NCBI GenBank assembly: GCA_934630855.1
Contig: CAKTWW010000003.1
Coordinates: forward strand, 30,590-94,589
DNA from: an uncultured Collinsella sp.
Lineage (GTDB): Bacteria; Actinomycetota; Coriobacteriia; Coriobacteriales; Coriobacteriaceae
Reading direction: 5' to 3'
DNA length: 64,000 nt
Below the pieces are notes generated by a model. The model saw nothing but the letters and a program-made list of their open reading frames with translations. It had not been told where the DNA came from and made no database searches. Of the stretch, positions 43,865 through 53,071 are shown piece after piece (the first letter of the stretch is position 1; every line of letters starts with the position of its first letter). Made by a program: the position numbers and the translations under genes.

Positions 43865-45568
43865 TTAGCCCAGCAGGCTCAGGCCAACAGAGATAAACGC
43901 CAGGATAACGCCGACGATGGACTCGCCACCGAGCAGGCCGCTGGCGACGACCAAGCCCTGCTCCTGGAAGGCGGCGTCCTTGGCGGCCTTCTCCTCGTCC
44001 GAAAGACCGGCCGTGGCGTCGCGGTGAGCGGCCCACTTGTCGTAGGCGAGCTTAACGCAGGAGCCCAGGAAGGCCGTGAGCGACATGTAGAACGGCAGGT
44101 ACACACCCAGGCCGATCATCATGGCCGGAATGCCGAGCCAGTACATGACGATGCCGGCGATAAAGCCGCCAACGAACCACGGCACGCTCGGAATGCCCGA
44201 GACCATGGTGGCGACGACGCTGGCCTGTGCGGCCACAAAGCTCTTGTCCGGGCCAAAGGCGTCCGGCCCATAGGCGGTAACGAGCGCGACCATGACGGCG
44301 GCGGCGACCAGGGCGCCCACGATGCCGCCGATGGCCTGGCCGATCCACTGCGCGCGCGGGTTGGTACCCAGCACGGCACCGGCCTTAAAGTCGTTCATGA
44401 CGTCGCCCGCAAGGCCGCACGCCACGGCAACGATGCCGGCGATAAAGAACAGCTTGACCTGAGCGATCTGAGCGAAGGCAGCCACGATGAGCATGACGAT
44501 GAGGCCAAAGATCTCCATGGGGTCGATACCCGTCTGGCCGCAACTCTGCGCGCTCATGATGGTGGTGACAAAGGTGAACAGCGTGACGATGACAGCCGGA
44601 ACGGGGCCAAGGTCGAGCACGATGGCGATGACGACGGCGATGGCGGCGGCGCCCAGGCCAATGATGCCGGCGTCGAGCTTAAGGGAGCCCGAGATGAGCG
44701 ACTGCTCGTCGGTGTCGGTGGAGCTGTCGGCGGCAAGACCGCGGACGATGCCGGCGACCTGCGGCAGGATGTCCTTAAGGACGACGGCGACGCCAAAGCC
44801 CATCATGAGGCCCATACCCAGGGACTTGACGATGCCCTGCGCGGTCACGACGTCGAACAGGCCGGCAGCGGTGCCGCCGACGATGATGCCAAAGTTGCCC
44901 AGCAGCGCGCCGGCAAACCAGAAGGCGACCGGGGCGAAGCCCACGAGGAAGCCGACGGAGAGCAGCATGGGCGAGTTGTAGATACCAAAGGTCACGCCGG
45001 GGATGTTGAGCGTGCACAGCATGCTGGGCACAATGCCCAGGGCATCGCGAAGCACGCTGTAGATGCCGGCGAGGGCCATGGAGCCAAAGAGCTGCTTGCC
45101 GGTCTTGCCGCCGGCCTCGGTTGCGCGCAGGGTCTGAGCTGCGGCGTTGCCGGTGGGGAACTCAAGGGCGGCGTCCACGATAAAGTGACGGTGGATGAGC
45201 GCCGTGGCAAGGAGGCCCAGGATGGTGCCGGCGAGCGCCACGATAAACATGTCGAGCCAGCTGATCTGGTCGGCATAGCCCAGCATCCAGGCGCCCGGGA
45301 TGGTAAACGCCAGGCCGCCGGCGACCATGGCGCCCGCGGACATGATGGTGTGGGTGACGTTGGCCTCGTTGAGGCTGGCGTTGCCCATAAGCTTAAGGAA
45401 GAACAGCGAGATGACGGCAGCGAAGACGATCGGCCAGGGGAGTGCGCCCATCTTGAGCGCCGTGTAGGCCGAGCTTGCCGTGATGATCACGCAGCCAAGG
45501 ACGCCGATAACGACGCCGCGCAGCGTGAGTTGCCCGCGCATCGAGGCGCGGTTCGAGGGATTGCTCAT
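43865..45568 (-). CDS. OPT family oligopeptide transporter
   Basis: Membrane transporter of 567 residues with about fourteen helices. Family motifs include SSAYTALKMGALPWPIVFAA, EFPTGNAAAQTLRATE, and the MSAQSCGQTGIDPMEIFG stretch. OPT proteins import small peptides, or metal chelates in the YSL group, using the proton gradient. It is a single gene flanked by a terminator on one side and by a long inverted repeat upstream. Confidence 0.9.
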   Translation of the reverse strand: MSNPSNRASMRGQLTLRGVVIGVLGCVIITASSAYTALKMGALPWPIVFAAVISLFFLKLMGNASLNEANVTHTIMSAGAMVAGGLAFTIPGAWMLGYADQISWLDMFIVALAGTILGLLATALIHRHFIVDAALEFPTGNAAAQTLRATEAGGKTGKQLFGSMALAGIYSVLRDALGIVPSMLCTLNIPGVTFGIYNSPMLLSVGFLVGFAPVAFWFAGALLGNFGIIVGGTAAGLFDVVTAQGIVKSLGMGLMMGFGVAVVLKDILPQVAGIVRGLAADSSTDTDEQSLISGSLKLDAGIIGLGAAAIAVVIAIVLDLGPVPAVIVTLFTFVTTIMSAQSCGQTGIDPMEIFGLIVMLIVAAFAQIAQVKLFFIAGIVAVACGLAGDVMNDFKAGAVLGTNPRAQWIGQAIGGIVGALVAAAVMVALVTAYGPDAFGPDKSFVAAQASVVATMVSGIPSVPWFVGGFIAGIVMYWLGIPAMMIGLGVYLPFYMSLTAFLGSCVKLAYDKWAAHRDATAGLSDEEKAAKDAAFQEQGLVVASGLLGGESIVGVILAFISVGLSLLG

Positions 45569-45691
45569 ATATAACTCCTTTGCGTATATCCGCTTCCCCC
45601 GGGAGCGCCGCTACGGATACGGCGCGGGAAGTCGGGTTACCAAGGGCCGCCGCGTGAGCTCGCAAACGACCGCGCATCAGTATAGCCGCAA

Positions 45692-45782
45692 GGCAGCTAA
45701 TTTGGGACGGGGCTTTTTTGACTACCCGCGTCAAGTCGAGGTTCCAGGGTAGTTAAAAAAGCCCCGTCCCAAATTAGCTGCC
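45692..45782. repeat. 36-bp inverted repeat (GGGACGGGGC fold-back element)
   Basis: Left arm 45692-45727 begins GGCAGCTAATTTGGGACGGG; right arm 45747-45782 is its reverse complement with one mismatch; the loop is 19 bases. Each arm contains TTTTTT after a GC-rich block. Single copies of the core AGCCCCGTCCCAAATT lie at 47335 and 50939. It occupies the divergent gap between the OPT gene and coaX. Confidence 0.85.
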
Positions 45783-45840
45783 CGGACTGACTGGTCTGGG
45801 TAGGCGATATACTGCTGGGCAGACGAAAGGAGCGCCGACG

Positions 45841-46692
45841 ATGCTGAATGGGTGCGCATATATATTGACGGTCGACGTGGGCAACACGTTCATTCGCTTT
45901 GGCCTGTTTGCAGAGGATTCGGCCGCGGCGCAGGAATGTCCGCTTGCGACGTGCGAGATAACCACGCCGTCGAGCATCACGGCAGACGAGGCACGCATGC
46001 GTCTCGTGCAGGTCATGGGCGCCCTTGCGGCCGATGCGGGCATGCCGGGCACACTTGTGCCCGCGGCTGCCGTCCTGAGCTGCGTGGTTCCGGCGCTCGA
46101 GCGTCCGTGGAAGGTGGCGCTTTCCCGTACCTGCACGGGGCGCGTGCTCACCGTGGGGCCGGGACTTAAGACCGGCATGCCCGTGCACTACGACGACCCG
46201 GCCGAGATTGGCCCCGACCGCATCGCCGATGCCGTGGCGGCCCGCGCCGTCTACGGCTCGCCGTGCATCGTGATTGATCTGGGCACGACGACCAATATCG
46301 AGGTCATCGACGCGCACGGCACCTTTGTGGGCGGCGTCATCGCTCCGGGCCTGGCGCTCGGCGCCCGCTCACTCTCGGCCGCCGCGGCGCGCCTGCCCCA
46401 GGTCGAGCCCTCGGCACCGACGCACGTCATCGGCCGCAACACGCGCGAGGCCATGCGTTCGGGCGTGGTCTTGGGCGAGGTGGCGCGCATCGACGGCATG
46501 CTCGACATGGTGCTTGCCGAGATGCGCGCGACCAAGGCGGCGGGGGAGGGCAGCGTGCCCATCGTCATCACCGGCGACGATGCCGAGGCGCTCGCGGCGC
46601 TGGTCGGCCATAGCCTGACGGTCGACGACGCGCTGACGCTGCGGGGTCTCGCCGAGCTCTACCACATCAACCAAAAGCCCCGCCGCGCGTAG
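45841..46692 (+). CDS. coaX: Type III pantothenate kinase
   Basis: Catalyses the first step of coenzyme A synthesis, phosphorylation of pantothenate. The N-terminal ILTVDVGNTFIRFGLF phosphate-binding motif, GPDRIADAVAA and IDLGTTTNIEV are the three ASKHA-fold signatures of CoaX. 283 residues, slightly longer than usual (~255). AAAGGAG lies upstream of the ATG. The type III enzyme needs a monovalent cation and is not feedback-inhibited by CoA, as known for the family. Confidence 0.92.
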   Translation: MLNGCAYILTVDVGNTFIRFGLFAEDSAAAQECPLATCEITTPSSITADEARMRLVQVMGALAADAGMPGTLVPAAAVLSCVVPALERPWKVALSRTCTGRVLTVGPGLKTGMPVHYDDPAEIGPDRIADAVAARAVYGSPCIVIDLGTTTNIEVIDAHGTFVGGVIAPGLALGARSLSAAAARLPQVEPSAPTHVIGRNTREAMRSGVVLGEVARIDGMLDMVLAEMRATKAAGEGSVPIVITGDDAEALAALVGHSLTVDDALTLRGLAELYHINQKPRRA

Positions 46693-46773
46693 GGCGAGGG
46701 GCTGGTGGGACGAATGCCCCACCTTTCACCTGCTACAATAGGTCAAACTATTGCGATTACGGAGGTGTCTGGC

Positions 46774-47298
46774 ATGTCGGACGATCTTCATCAAACCGCG
46801 TCGGGCAAGCGCCGCGACGTCATTAGCTGGGACGAGTTCTTTATGAGCGTGGCCATTGCCGCGCAACGCCGCAGCAAGGACCCCAACACGCAGGTGGGTG
46901 CGTGCATCGCCAGTACCAACCACCGCATCCTTTCGGTGGGCTACAACGGCACGCCCTCGGCGCTCAACGACGACTTTTTCCCGTGGGGAACGAGTGATGA
47001 CCCGTTGCAGGACAAGCACAACTACGTGGTGCATGCCGAGGCAAACGCCGTGCTCAACTATCGCGGTTCGCTCAAGGACCTGGAGGGTTCAACGGTCTAC
47101 GTCACGCTGTTCCCGTGTCACGACTGCGCCAAGATCCTTGCGCAGGTGGGCGTGGGCGAGGTTGTCTACCTGGACAACAAGTACGCCGATACCGACGACG
47201 GCCGCATCAGCCGCCGCATCCTCGACTCCTGCGGCATCAGCTACCGCCAGGTTATCGTCGATGTCCATATTGGTACCGGGGAGCGGGCTCAGCAGTAG
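46774..47298 (+). CDS. dCMP deaminase-type cytidine deaminase family protein
   Basis: Zinc-dependent deaminase of 174 residues, most likely converting dCMP to dUMP for thymidylate synthesis. Zinc ligands are His in VHAEANAV (with the catalytic Glu) and the Cys pair in FPCHDCAK. The N-terminal SWDEFFMSVAIAAQRRSKDPNTQVGA is typical of ComEB/dCMP deaminases. The start at 46774 has GGAGG upstream. Confidence 0.88.
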   Translation: MSDDLHQTASGKRRDVISWDEFFMSVAIAAQRRSKDPNTQVGACIASTNHRILSVGYNGTPSALNDDFFPWGTSDDPLQDKHNYVVHAEANAVLNYRGSLKDLEGSTVYVTLFPCHDCAKILAQVGVGEVVYLDNKYADTDDGRISRRILDSCGISYRQVIVDVHIGTGERAQQ

Positions 47299-47334
47299 CG
47301 CGTGCCAACGCTAGCTGGCGACAAAACAGCTAAA

Positions 47335-47352
47335 AGAGCCCCGTCCCAAATT
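47335..47352 (+). repeat. Single AGCCCCGTCCCAAATT repeat copy
   Basis: AGAGCCCCGTCCCAAATT matches the arms of the 45.7-kb inverted repeat; it lies between the deaminase and NifU-C genes with no partner arm nearby. Confidence 0.75.
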
Positions 47353-47468
47353 GACTGCTCGTGAAAGTCGCGTCTGCGCGCATGGATGGCTCGTGAGCGG
47401 GTACATGGCTGTAGTAACATAGCTTCTGTCCGCGGGCGTGCCCGCGTTATTGTGAGAAAGGAGCCCCT

Positions 47469-47747
47469 GTGGCTGTTAACGAAGAGCTGCTTAAGAAGGT
47501 TCTTGAAGAGATCCGCCCCAACCTGCAGACCGACGGCGGCGATATGGAGTATGTGGGTGTCGACGACGAGGGTGTCGTCAAGCTGGAGCTGCAGGGCGCC
47601 TGCGCCGGCTGCCCCATGAGCTCGCTGACCCTGTCCATGGGTATCGAGCGCATCCTGAAGGAGCATGTGCCCGGCGTTACCCGCGTCGAGCAGGTCAATG
47701 CTTCTGGCGAGACCGACGACCTGTACGACGAGTACGCGCCGTTCTAA
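47469..47747 (+). CDS. NifU C-terminal domain protein (Fe-S scaffold)
   Basis: Small iron-sulfur carrier of 92 residues. The conserved LQTDGGDMEY and the cluster-binding CAGCPMSS are intact. It stands alone without the N-terminal IscU-like part of NifU, as in NfuA-type carriers. It starts with GTG at 47469 and has AAAGGAG upstream. Its likely role is to hand Fe-S clusters to target enzymes. Confidence 0.9.
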   Translation: MAVNEELLKKVLEEIRPNLQTDGGDMEYVGVDDEGVVKLELQGACAGCPMSSLTLSMGIERILKEHVPGVTRVEQVNASGETDDLYDEYAPF

Positions 47748-47796
47748 GATGCGAAAGCTGCGGACGTCATGCTCCGCATAGACGTTACGCCCAGAT

Positions 47797-47829
47797 ATGC
47801 GGCTGCGAGCGCCAAGCCCGCGGCCGCAT
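47797..47829 (+). terminator. Hairpin between the NifU-C gene and lgt
   Basis: ATGCGGCTGCGAGC and GCCCGCGGCCGCAT can form a 14-bp stem with two mismatches, followed by TTTG. It is probably a weak terminator. Confidence 0.5.
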
Positions 47830-47856
47830 TTGTATGTAGGGAACAGGGGGATCGAT

Positions 47857-48678
47857 ATGCTCAACGACCTCTACCATATGCTTGATCCCGTCGCGATCTC
47901 GGCGGGCCCCATCACGATCTACTGGTATGGTCTGGCCTATGTGGTCGGCGCCCTGCTCACGGCGGTCGTTATGTACCGCACGCAGCGCGGCTGGGGTTTC
48001 AATATCACGATTGATGACCTGACGAGCGTCGTGGTCGGCGCGCTCTTTGGCCTCATCATCGGTGCGCGCTTGTTTTACGTCGTCTTTTACGGTGATGGCT
48101 ACTACTGGGTCCACCCGCTCGAGATTTTTGCTACCAACGAGGGCGGCATGAGCTTCCACGGTGGTCTGGTCGGCGGCATCCTGGGAGGCATCATCGTGTG
48201 CCGCATGTACAAGCTCGATGCATGGACCATCGCCGATCTTGCCGTCATCGGCGCCCCGCTGGCCCTGTGCCTGGGCCGTTGCGCCAACTTCGTCAACGGC
48301 GAACTGTGGGGCAAGCCGACCGATTTGCCCTGGGGCGTGGTCTTTGGTGGTACCGCGGGCGATACGCCGCGCCATCCCTCCCAGCTCTATGAGGCATTTC
48401 TAGAGGGCATCGTGCTCTTTTGCGTTTTGCAGGTGCTCAGCCGCAAAAAGCCGCTGCTGCCCCAGGGCACGTTTATGGGCGTGTTCGTAATGGGGTACGG
48501 TATCGTCCGCTTCCTCGTCGAGTTTGTGCGCGTGCCCGATGCACAGTTGGGCTATCTGCTGGGTGGCGTCATCACCATGGGCCAGCTACTGAGCCTGCCG
48601 CTTGTAATCGCAGGCCTGGCGCTCATCATCTTCGCCCGACACCGCAACCGCCCCCAGCGCATCTACCTCGACGCCTAA
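47857..48678 (+). CDS. lgt: Prolipoprotein diacylglyceryl transferase
   Basis: Membrane enzyme of 273 residues that attaches diacylglycerol to the lipobox Cys of exported lipoproteins, such as the solute-binding protein in this window. ITIYWYGLAYVVGA, MSFHGGLVGG and GRCANFVNGELWGKPT are the Lgt signatures, with about seven helices. I start at 47857 (MLNDLYHM), which has AGGGGG upstream. Confidence 0.95.
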   Translation: MLNDLYHMLDPVAISAGPITIYWYGLAYVVGALLTAVVMYRTQRGWGFNITIDDLTSVVVGALFGLIIGARLFYVVFYGDGYYWVHPLEIFATNEGGMSFHGGLVGGILGGIIVCRMYKLDAWTIADLAVIGAPLALCLGRCANFVNGELWGKPTDLPWGVVFGGTAGDTPRHPSQLYEAFLEGIVLFCVLQVLSRKKPLLPQGTFMGVFVMGYGIVRFLVEFVRVPDAQLGYLLGGVITMGQLLSLPLVIAGLALIIFARHRNRPQRIYLDA

Positions 48679-48688
48679 CCACCACACA

Positions 48689-48728
48689 AACCACCACAAA
48701 GGGGACAGGCACCTTTGTGGTGGTTTTC
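48689..48728 (+). terminator. Terminator of lgt with a GGGGACAGG loop
   Basis: AACCACCACAAAGG (48689-48702) and CCTTTGTGGTGGTT (48712-48725) around GGACAGGCA, then TTTC. It resembles the other GGGACA hairpins but with a different stem. Confidence 0.8.
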
Positions 48729-48747
48729 TAGAAAGGCTTTTCGGACT

Positions 48748-50931
48748 GTGAAGGATCCCGACCTCTCCACAACAGCCGCGCGCGACGCCGCCCGCATCGT
48801 CTGGTTTAAGCACTATCCCGCCAAGCAGACGTTCATTGCATTTATGCTTGCGCTGTTGGCGACCACGGCGTTTTCCATCGACCCCGCCCCGGTGTCGAGC
48901 AATGCGGTCCTGGCAATCGATCCGCAGGCCTCGGGCATGCTGTACGTGTGCTACGAGGTGCTCCTCTCGTTTGCCGGCCACACCGACGCGGTCATGCTGC
49001 TCGCGCTTGCCTGCCTGCTCACGCTGCCGTTTCGCTACGTATTTTTTGGTCGCGGCGATGCCTGGCGCCCCTCGGTAATCCTGCCCTCGCTGTTCTTTGC
49101 CATCTGCATGGTGTTCGGCCGCAGCTACGATCTCACCGACTCGGCCGAGATCGTGCTCGGCGACAAAGCGCGCATCGTCTGCGCCTGGATTAGCGGCGCG
49201 GGCTGGATGCTCTTGGCGGTCGTTGCCTTCTACCTGGCCTTTGAGTGCCTCGACTGGCTGAGCTCCCGTCGCATTCCGTTTTCGGAGACCCACTTTGGCC
49301 GCGTGTGGCGCGTAGCCCACAGCGTGCTCTCGACGCATCCCTTCGCAGGTCCCTTTCTAGTGCTCGTAATTGCTTGGGCGCCAACACTTATCGCCTCGCT
49401 GCCTGGACTCTTTATGGGAGACACGGGCGCGCAGATTCGCCAGTGGTTCAACTATCCCAACGGCACGAGCGACTACTTGCGCCTGCTCAACCCCAATGTG
49501 CTGCTCAACGGGCATCACCCCGTCGTCCACACGGCCATCATCGGCTCGTGCGTGCAGCTGGGCCTATCTCTGTTCAACAGCGCCAACGCGGGCCTCATTA
49601 TCTATACCTGCGCACAATTTTTGATTACCGCCGCGTGCATGGCGTATTCCATCTCGTCGCTGCGAAAGTTTGGCGTCGGCATGCCCATTCGCGGTATAGC
49701 GCTGCTGTTCTTTGCGTTTATGCCGATGTTCTCCAACTACGCGGCGCTGCTCACCAAAGACGTGCTCTTTGCCGACGCGTTTTTGCTGCTACTGGTGCAG
49801 ACCGTTAAGCTCGTGGCTTGCGGCCTGCCTCGTCGCGATATGAATGTTGAGCGGGTGGGCGAGCCCGAGCCCGTGCTCTTTGCGCGCCATGACTGGTTGC
49901 TGCTCGCCCTGGGTGCCATGGGTTCCACGTTTTTGCGTAACGGCGGCCTGGTGTTCCCGCTGGCGGCATGTGTGATCGCGGCGGCGTTTTGCGCCTGGGA
50001 CGTGCACGCGGCCTGTCATGCTGCCAGGCAGACCGGTGCTGCGCCCGCGCTTCGCGTGCCGCGCCTGCGCTGGGTTGGCGTACTTGCGGTACTGGCGCTC
50101 TGCCTTGCCTCCAATATGTACTTCACCAAGGTCTTTATGCCGGCGCACGATATCACGCCCGGCTCCAAGCGCGAGGTGCTTTCGATTCCGTTCCAGCAGA
50201 CGGCGCGATTTGTGCAAAAACACGACGGCCTTAACTCGGGTGTCAATCCCACGGTTAAGGAGGACGGTACCGTCGTGGAGGCTCCTTGCGACGGCTTGGT
50301 GACCGACGAGGAGCGCGCTGTGATCGATCGCGTCCTCAAGTACGAGAACCTCGGTCGTCGGTACAATCCCGACAAGTCCGATGCCGTCAAGAACTGCTTT
50401 AACGAGTATGCCTCGCAGGAGGACATCGACGCCTATTTTGAGGTGTGGGCCCAGATGTTCAAAAAGGATCCCGAGTGCTACATCTCGGCCCTTATCAATA
50501 ACTACTACGGGTACTTTTATCCGAGCGCTCGCGATGCCTGGGTCTACAGCACGGCGCGCAGTGCCGAGATTATGGCCCGCCCCGACAATCTCAAGTATTT
50601 CGACTTTCACCCCGTCGATAGCAAGGCGGTGCGGTGGTGCGGCCATCTGGTCAACCTGTATCGGGTGGCGGTGCAGCGCATCCCGTTTATCTCGCTCACC
50701 ATGAGCTCGGCCACCTATGTATGGATCATGATTGCCGTCGTGATCTACCTGCTGCGTCGCCGTTCATGGCGGGCGCTGGCCATTTGGGTACCGTTGCTGG
50801 GCGTGCTCGCCGTGTGCCTGATCGGTCCCTGCAACGGCTCGACCTACATGCGCTATCTGTATCCGGTCATTGCCTGCATGCCTTTTGCCATTGGCGCCAC
50901 CATAGCCCGCAGCGACCTCCTCTGGTCCTAA
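48748..50931 (+). CDS. Large multi-pass membrane protein (DUF6020-like)
   Basis: Integral membrane protein of 727 residues with roughly eleven to thirteen helices and an extracellular loop region at ~460-620. NGHHPVVHTAIIG after LPGLFMGDTGAQIRQWF, and the overall layout, recall the DUF6020 family or GT-C type enzymes of the cell envelope. No function is proven. The start is a GTG at 48748 with GAAAGG 11 bases upstream; the earlier TTG lies in the lgt terminator. A link to wall glycan or teichoic acid work is speculation. Confidence 0.6.
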   Translation: MKDPDLSTTAARDAARIVWFKHYPAKQTFIAFMLALLATTAFSIDPAPVSSNAVLAIDPQASGMLYVCYEVLLSFAGHTDAVMLLALACLLTLPFRYVFFGRGDAWRPSVILPSLFFAICMVFGRSYDLTDSAEIVLGDKARIVCAWISGAGWMLLAVVAFYLAFECLDWLSSRRIPFSETHFGRVWRVAHSVLSTHPFAGPFLVLVIAWAPTLIASLPGLFMGDTGAQIRQWFNYPNGTSDYLRLLNPNVLLNGHHPVVHTAIIGSCVQLGLSLFNSANAGLIIYTCAQFLITAACMAYSISSLRKFGVGMPIRGIALLFFAFMPMFSNYAALLTKDVLFADAFLLLLVQTVKLVACGLPRRDMNVERVGEPEPVLFARHDWLLLALGAMGSTFLRNGGLVFPLAACVIAAAFCAWDVHAACHAARQTGAAPALRVPRLRWVGVLAVLALCLASNMYFTKVFMPAHDITPGSKREVLSIPFQQTARFVQKHDGLNSGVNPTVKEDGTVVEAPCDGLVTDEERAVIDRVLKYENLGRRYNPDKSDAVKNCFNEYASQEDIDAYFEVWAQMFKKDPECYISALINNYYGYFYPSARDAWVYSTARSAEIMARPDNLKYFDFHPVDSKAVRWCGHLVNLYRVAVQRIPFISLTMSSATYVWIMIAVVIYLLRRRSWRALAIWVPLLGVLAVCLIGPCNGSTYMRYLYPVIACMPFAIGATIARSDLLWS

Positions 50932-50938
50932 CTGGTGC

Positions 50939-50960
50939 AAAAGCCCCGTCCCAAATTAGC
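50939..50960 (+). repeat. Single AGCCCCGTCCCAAATT repeat copy
   Basis: AAAAGCCCCGTCCCAAATTA matches one arm of the 45.7-kb element. Two GGTGCAAA repeats and CTAACCTGTCCCCC follow within 60 bases. The 205-bp gap 50932-51136 contains no gene. Confidence 0.75.
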
Positions 50961-51136
50961 CACCCAATCAACCTGGTGCAAACTAACCTGTCCCCCTTGC
51001 GCCAAAGGCTTGCATCATCACGACGCCTTCATTTTGGGGTTTATCTCGCAGGCCAGTAGGTATATCATAACGACGTTTGTTTATATTGCCCGAGCATCTG
51101 CGCTGGGCTTTAGGTCGAAACCGATAGGAGACACGT

Positions 51137-51943
51137 ATGTCCGGACACTCTAAGTGGGCCACAACCAAGCATCGTAAGGGCGCGCAGGACGCCAAGCGTT
51201 CCGCCCTCTTCTCCAAGCTGAGCCGCAACATCACCGTTGCTGCCCGTCTCGGCGGCGACCCGCTGCCCGAGAACAACGCCAGCCTTGCTGCTGCCGTCGC
51301 CAAGGCCAAGGCTCAGTCCATGCCTAAGGACAAGATCAAGTCCGCTATCGATAAGGCATTTGGCTCGGGTGCCGACGCCGCCGTCTACGAGAACATCGTG
51401 TACGAGGGCTATGGTCCCGCCGGTGTCGCCGTCTACGTCGACTGCCTGACCGACAACCGTAACCGTACCGCCGCCGATGTCCGTTCCGCCTTCTCCCACG
51501 CTGGCGGCAATCTGGGCACCTCTGGCTCCGTCGCCTTCCAGTTTGAGCGCAAGGGCCAGATCGTCGTCGCCAAGGAGATCCTGGACGAGAACGCCAAGAA
51601 GGAGACCATGATCGCCAACGGTGCTGCCGGTGACGAGGAAGAGTTCATGATGGCTATCGCCGAGGCCGGTGGCGACGACTACGAGGACGCCGGCGAGGAG
51701 TGGATCGTCTGGACCCCCGCTAACGACGTCATGGCTGTCTCCAAGGCGCTCGAGGAGCAGGGCATCCAGGTCAAGGGTTCCGAGACCACCATGGTCCCGA
51801 CCACCCCGACCGAGGTTTCCGGCGCCGACGCCAAGAAGGTTCAGCGCCTCATCGACCGCCTCGAGGAGCTCGACGACGTCCAGGACGTCTACAGCACCAT
51901 GGACATGACCGACGAGGTCATCGCTGCCCTCGAAGAGGAGTAG
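51137..51943 (+). CDS. yebC: YebC/PmpR family (DUF28) regulatory protein
   Basis: Conserved cytosolic protein of 268 residues, described in other bacteria as a transcriptional regulator or an aid to translation of proline-rich stretches. The N-terminal MSGHSKWATTKHRKGAQDAKR and GRTAADVRSAF-type motifs (NRTAADVRSAF) are diagnostic. It is slightly longer than usual (~245) owing to an acidic C-terminus. A terminator follows. The host role is not visible from context. Confidence 0.95.
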   Translation: MSGHSKWATTKHRKGAQDAKRSALFSKLSRNITVAARLGGDPLPENNASLAAAVAKAKAQSMPKDKIKSAIDKAFGSGADAAVYENIVYEGYGPAGVAVYVDCLTDNRNRTAADVRSAFSHAGGNLGTSGSVAFQFERKGQIVVAKEILDENAKKETMIANGAAGDEEEFMMAIAEAGGDDYEDAGEEWIVWTPANDVMAVSKALEEQGIQVKGSETTMVPTTPTEVSGADAKKVQRLIDRLEELDDVQDVYSTMDMTDEVIAALEEE

Positions 51944-52012
51944 CGCCCGCACGGGTTAAGCCGTGCATATCTGGGCATAATGAAGCGAGCATGCAAGCCT
52001 CGTGGAATAGAT

Positions 52013-52060
52013 GAGCCGGATCCGCGTGCAATTAGGCACCGGACCCGGCTCTTTTATAAT
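52013..52060 (+). terminator. Terminator of yebC overlapping a possible -10 (TATAAT)
   Basis: GAGCCGGATCCG (52013-52024) and CGGACCCGGCTC (52040-52051), one mismatch, then TTTT. The T-run merges into TATAAT (52055-52060), 50 bp upstream of amaP, which could be its -10 element. Confidence 0.75.
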
Positions 52061-52110
52061 GATGCGAACCGTTTTGCATTCTGTGGACCGAGACCCGAAA
52101 GGAGCGCCGC

Positions 52111-52656
52111 ATGCGCGTGCTCAAACGAGCCTTAGCAATCGTGTACCTTGCCGCCGCCATCGTGGCGCTGGGCACGCTTGTCTGCCAGTTTTGGGGGCCG
52201 TATACGTATCGCTTTATGCTGCTGATGCGCGACGCTGTGCCGCGCATCGTCGTCACGGTGTGCGCCGGCGTTGTGGCGCTTGGCGTACTGGTGAGCTTTT
52301 TTCGCCTGATGTTTGCGCGTCGCGAGCCGTCCTGCGTGCATCCGGCGGGGGAGCGCAATATTGAGGTCACGCTCGCGGCTCTCTCCTCGTGTGCTCGCGC
52401 TGCGGCCGAACGTGACGACCGCGTGATGGTCGAGCATGTCGAGGCGCGCGTCCAAGGCCCTGACGAATCGCGTGTCCGTTTTAAGGTCGAGGCCATCGCG
52501 CTCGATGATAAGGACGTGGCTTCCCTTGCCACCGCGATGCAGCAGCGTATCGAGCAGGCCTGCGACACCATGCTCGGTACGCCGGGCACGACCGCACGCG
52601 TCCGCTTTTTGCCGTCCAAGACTACCGTCCAGACCGTGGAGGTTTCCGGTGAGTGA
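52111..52656 (+). CDS. amaP: Alkaline shock response membrane anchor protein AmaP-like
   Basis: Membrane protein of 181 residues with two helices (~7-28 and ~45-65) followed by a cytoplasmic domain, the layout of AmaP, which tethers Asp23 to the membrane. AAAGGAG lies upstream of the ATG. Its gene overlaps the DUF2273 gene by 8 bases, and asp23 follows, giving the standard trio. The domain similarity is moderate; the operon supports the call. Confidence 0.8.
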   Translation: MRVLKRALAIVYLAAAIVALGTLVCQFWGPYTYRFMLLMRDAVPRIVVTVCAGVVALGVLVSFFRLMFARREPSCVHPAGERNIEVTLAALSSCARAAAERDDRVMVEHVEARVQGPDESRVRFKVEAIALDDKDVASLATAMQQRIEQACDTMLGTPGTTARVRFLPSKTTVQTVEVSGE

Positions 52657-53026
52657 TACCAATCAAGACAAGACCGTCCGCACGCCGCGCTTAACGATCG
52701 ACCAGAGCGCCACGCCGGCAAGCGATGCCGTCGACATCAAGCCCGAGAGCAGCGAGCAGCATGACAACGCCGCTAACGACTTTGACGAGGCCATGGGTCT
52801 CATCAAGGGCACGGGCGCTGCCATCTGGAGCTATGCCGTGCGCCACCCCAACACCACGCTCGGCGCCGTTGCGGGCTTTATCCTTGCCGTGCTCGTGCTC
52901 ACGCTTGGTCTGTGGGACACGCTCGTCATCGCGTTCTTTGTGCTGATCGGTGCCGTGATCGGGCAGATTCGCGATGGAGAGAACGGTATCGTTAACTTCT
53001 TCGGTCGTCTGTTTAGCGGCCGCTAA
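52649..53026 (+). CDS. DUF2273 small membrane protein
   Basis: 125-residue protein with a hydrophilic N-terminus and two close helices (~72-90 and ~93-110) near the C-terminus, ending NFFGRLFSGR. DUF2273 proteins normally lie between amaP and asp23. The start is a GTG at 52649 with GTGGAGG upstream; it overlaps the amaP stop by 8 bases, so it is translationally coupled. Its function is unknown, probably envelope-stress related. Confidence 0.82.
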   Translation: MSDTNQDKTVRTPRLTIDQSATPASDAVDIKPESSEQHDNAANDFDEAMGLIKGTGAAIWSYAVRHPNTTLGAVAGFILAVLVLTLGLWDTLVIAFFVLIGAVIGQIRDGENGIVNFFGRLFSGR

Positions 53027-53071
53027 TAATGTATTCGACTGTCGCATCCGCGGCAGGCATAAGGAGGAACC

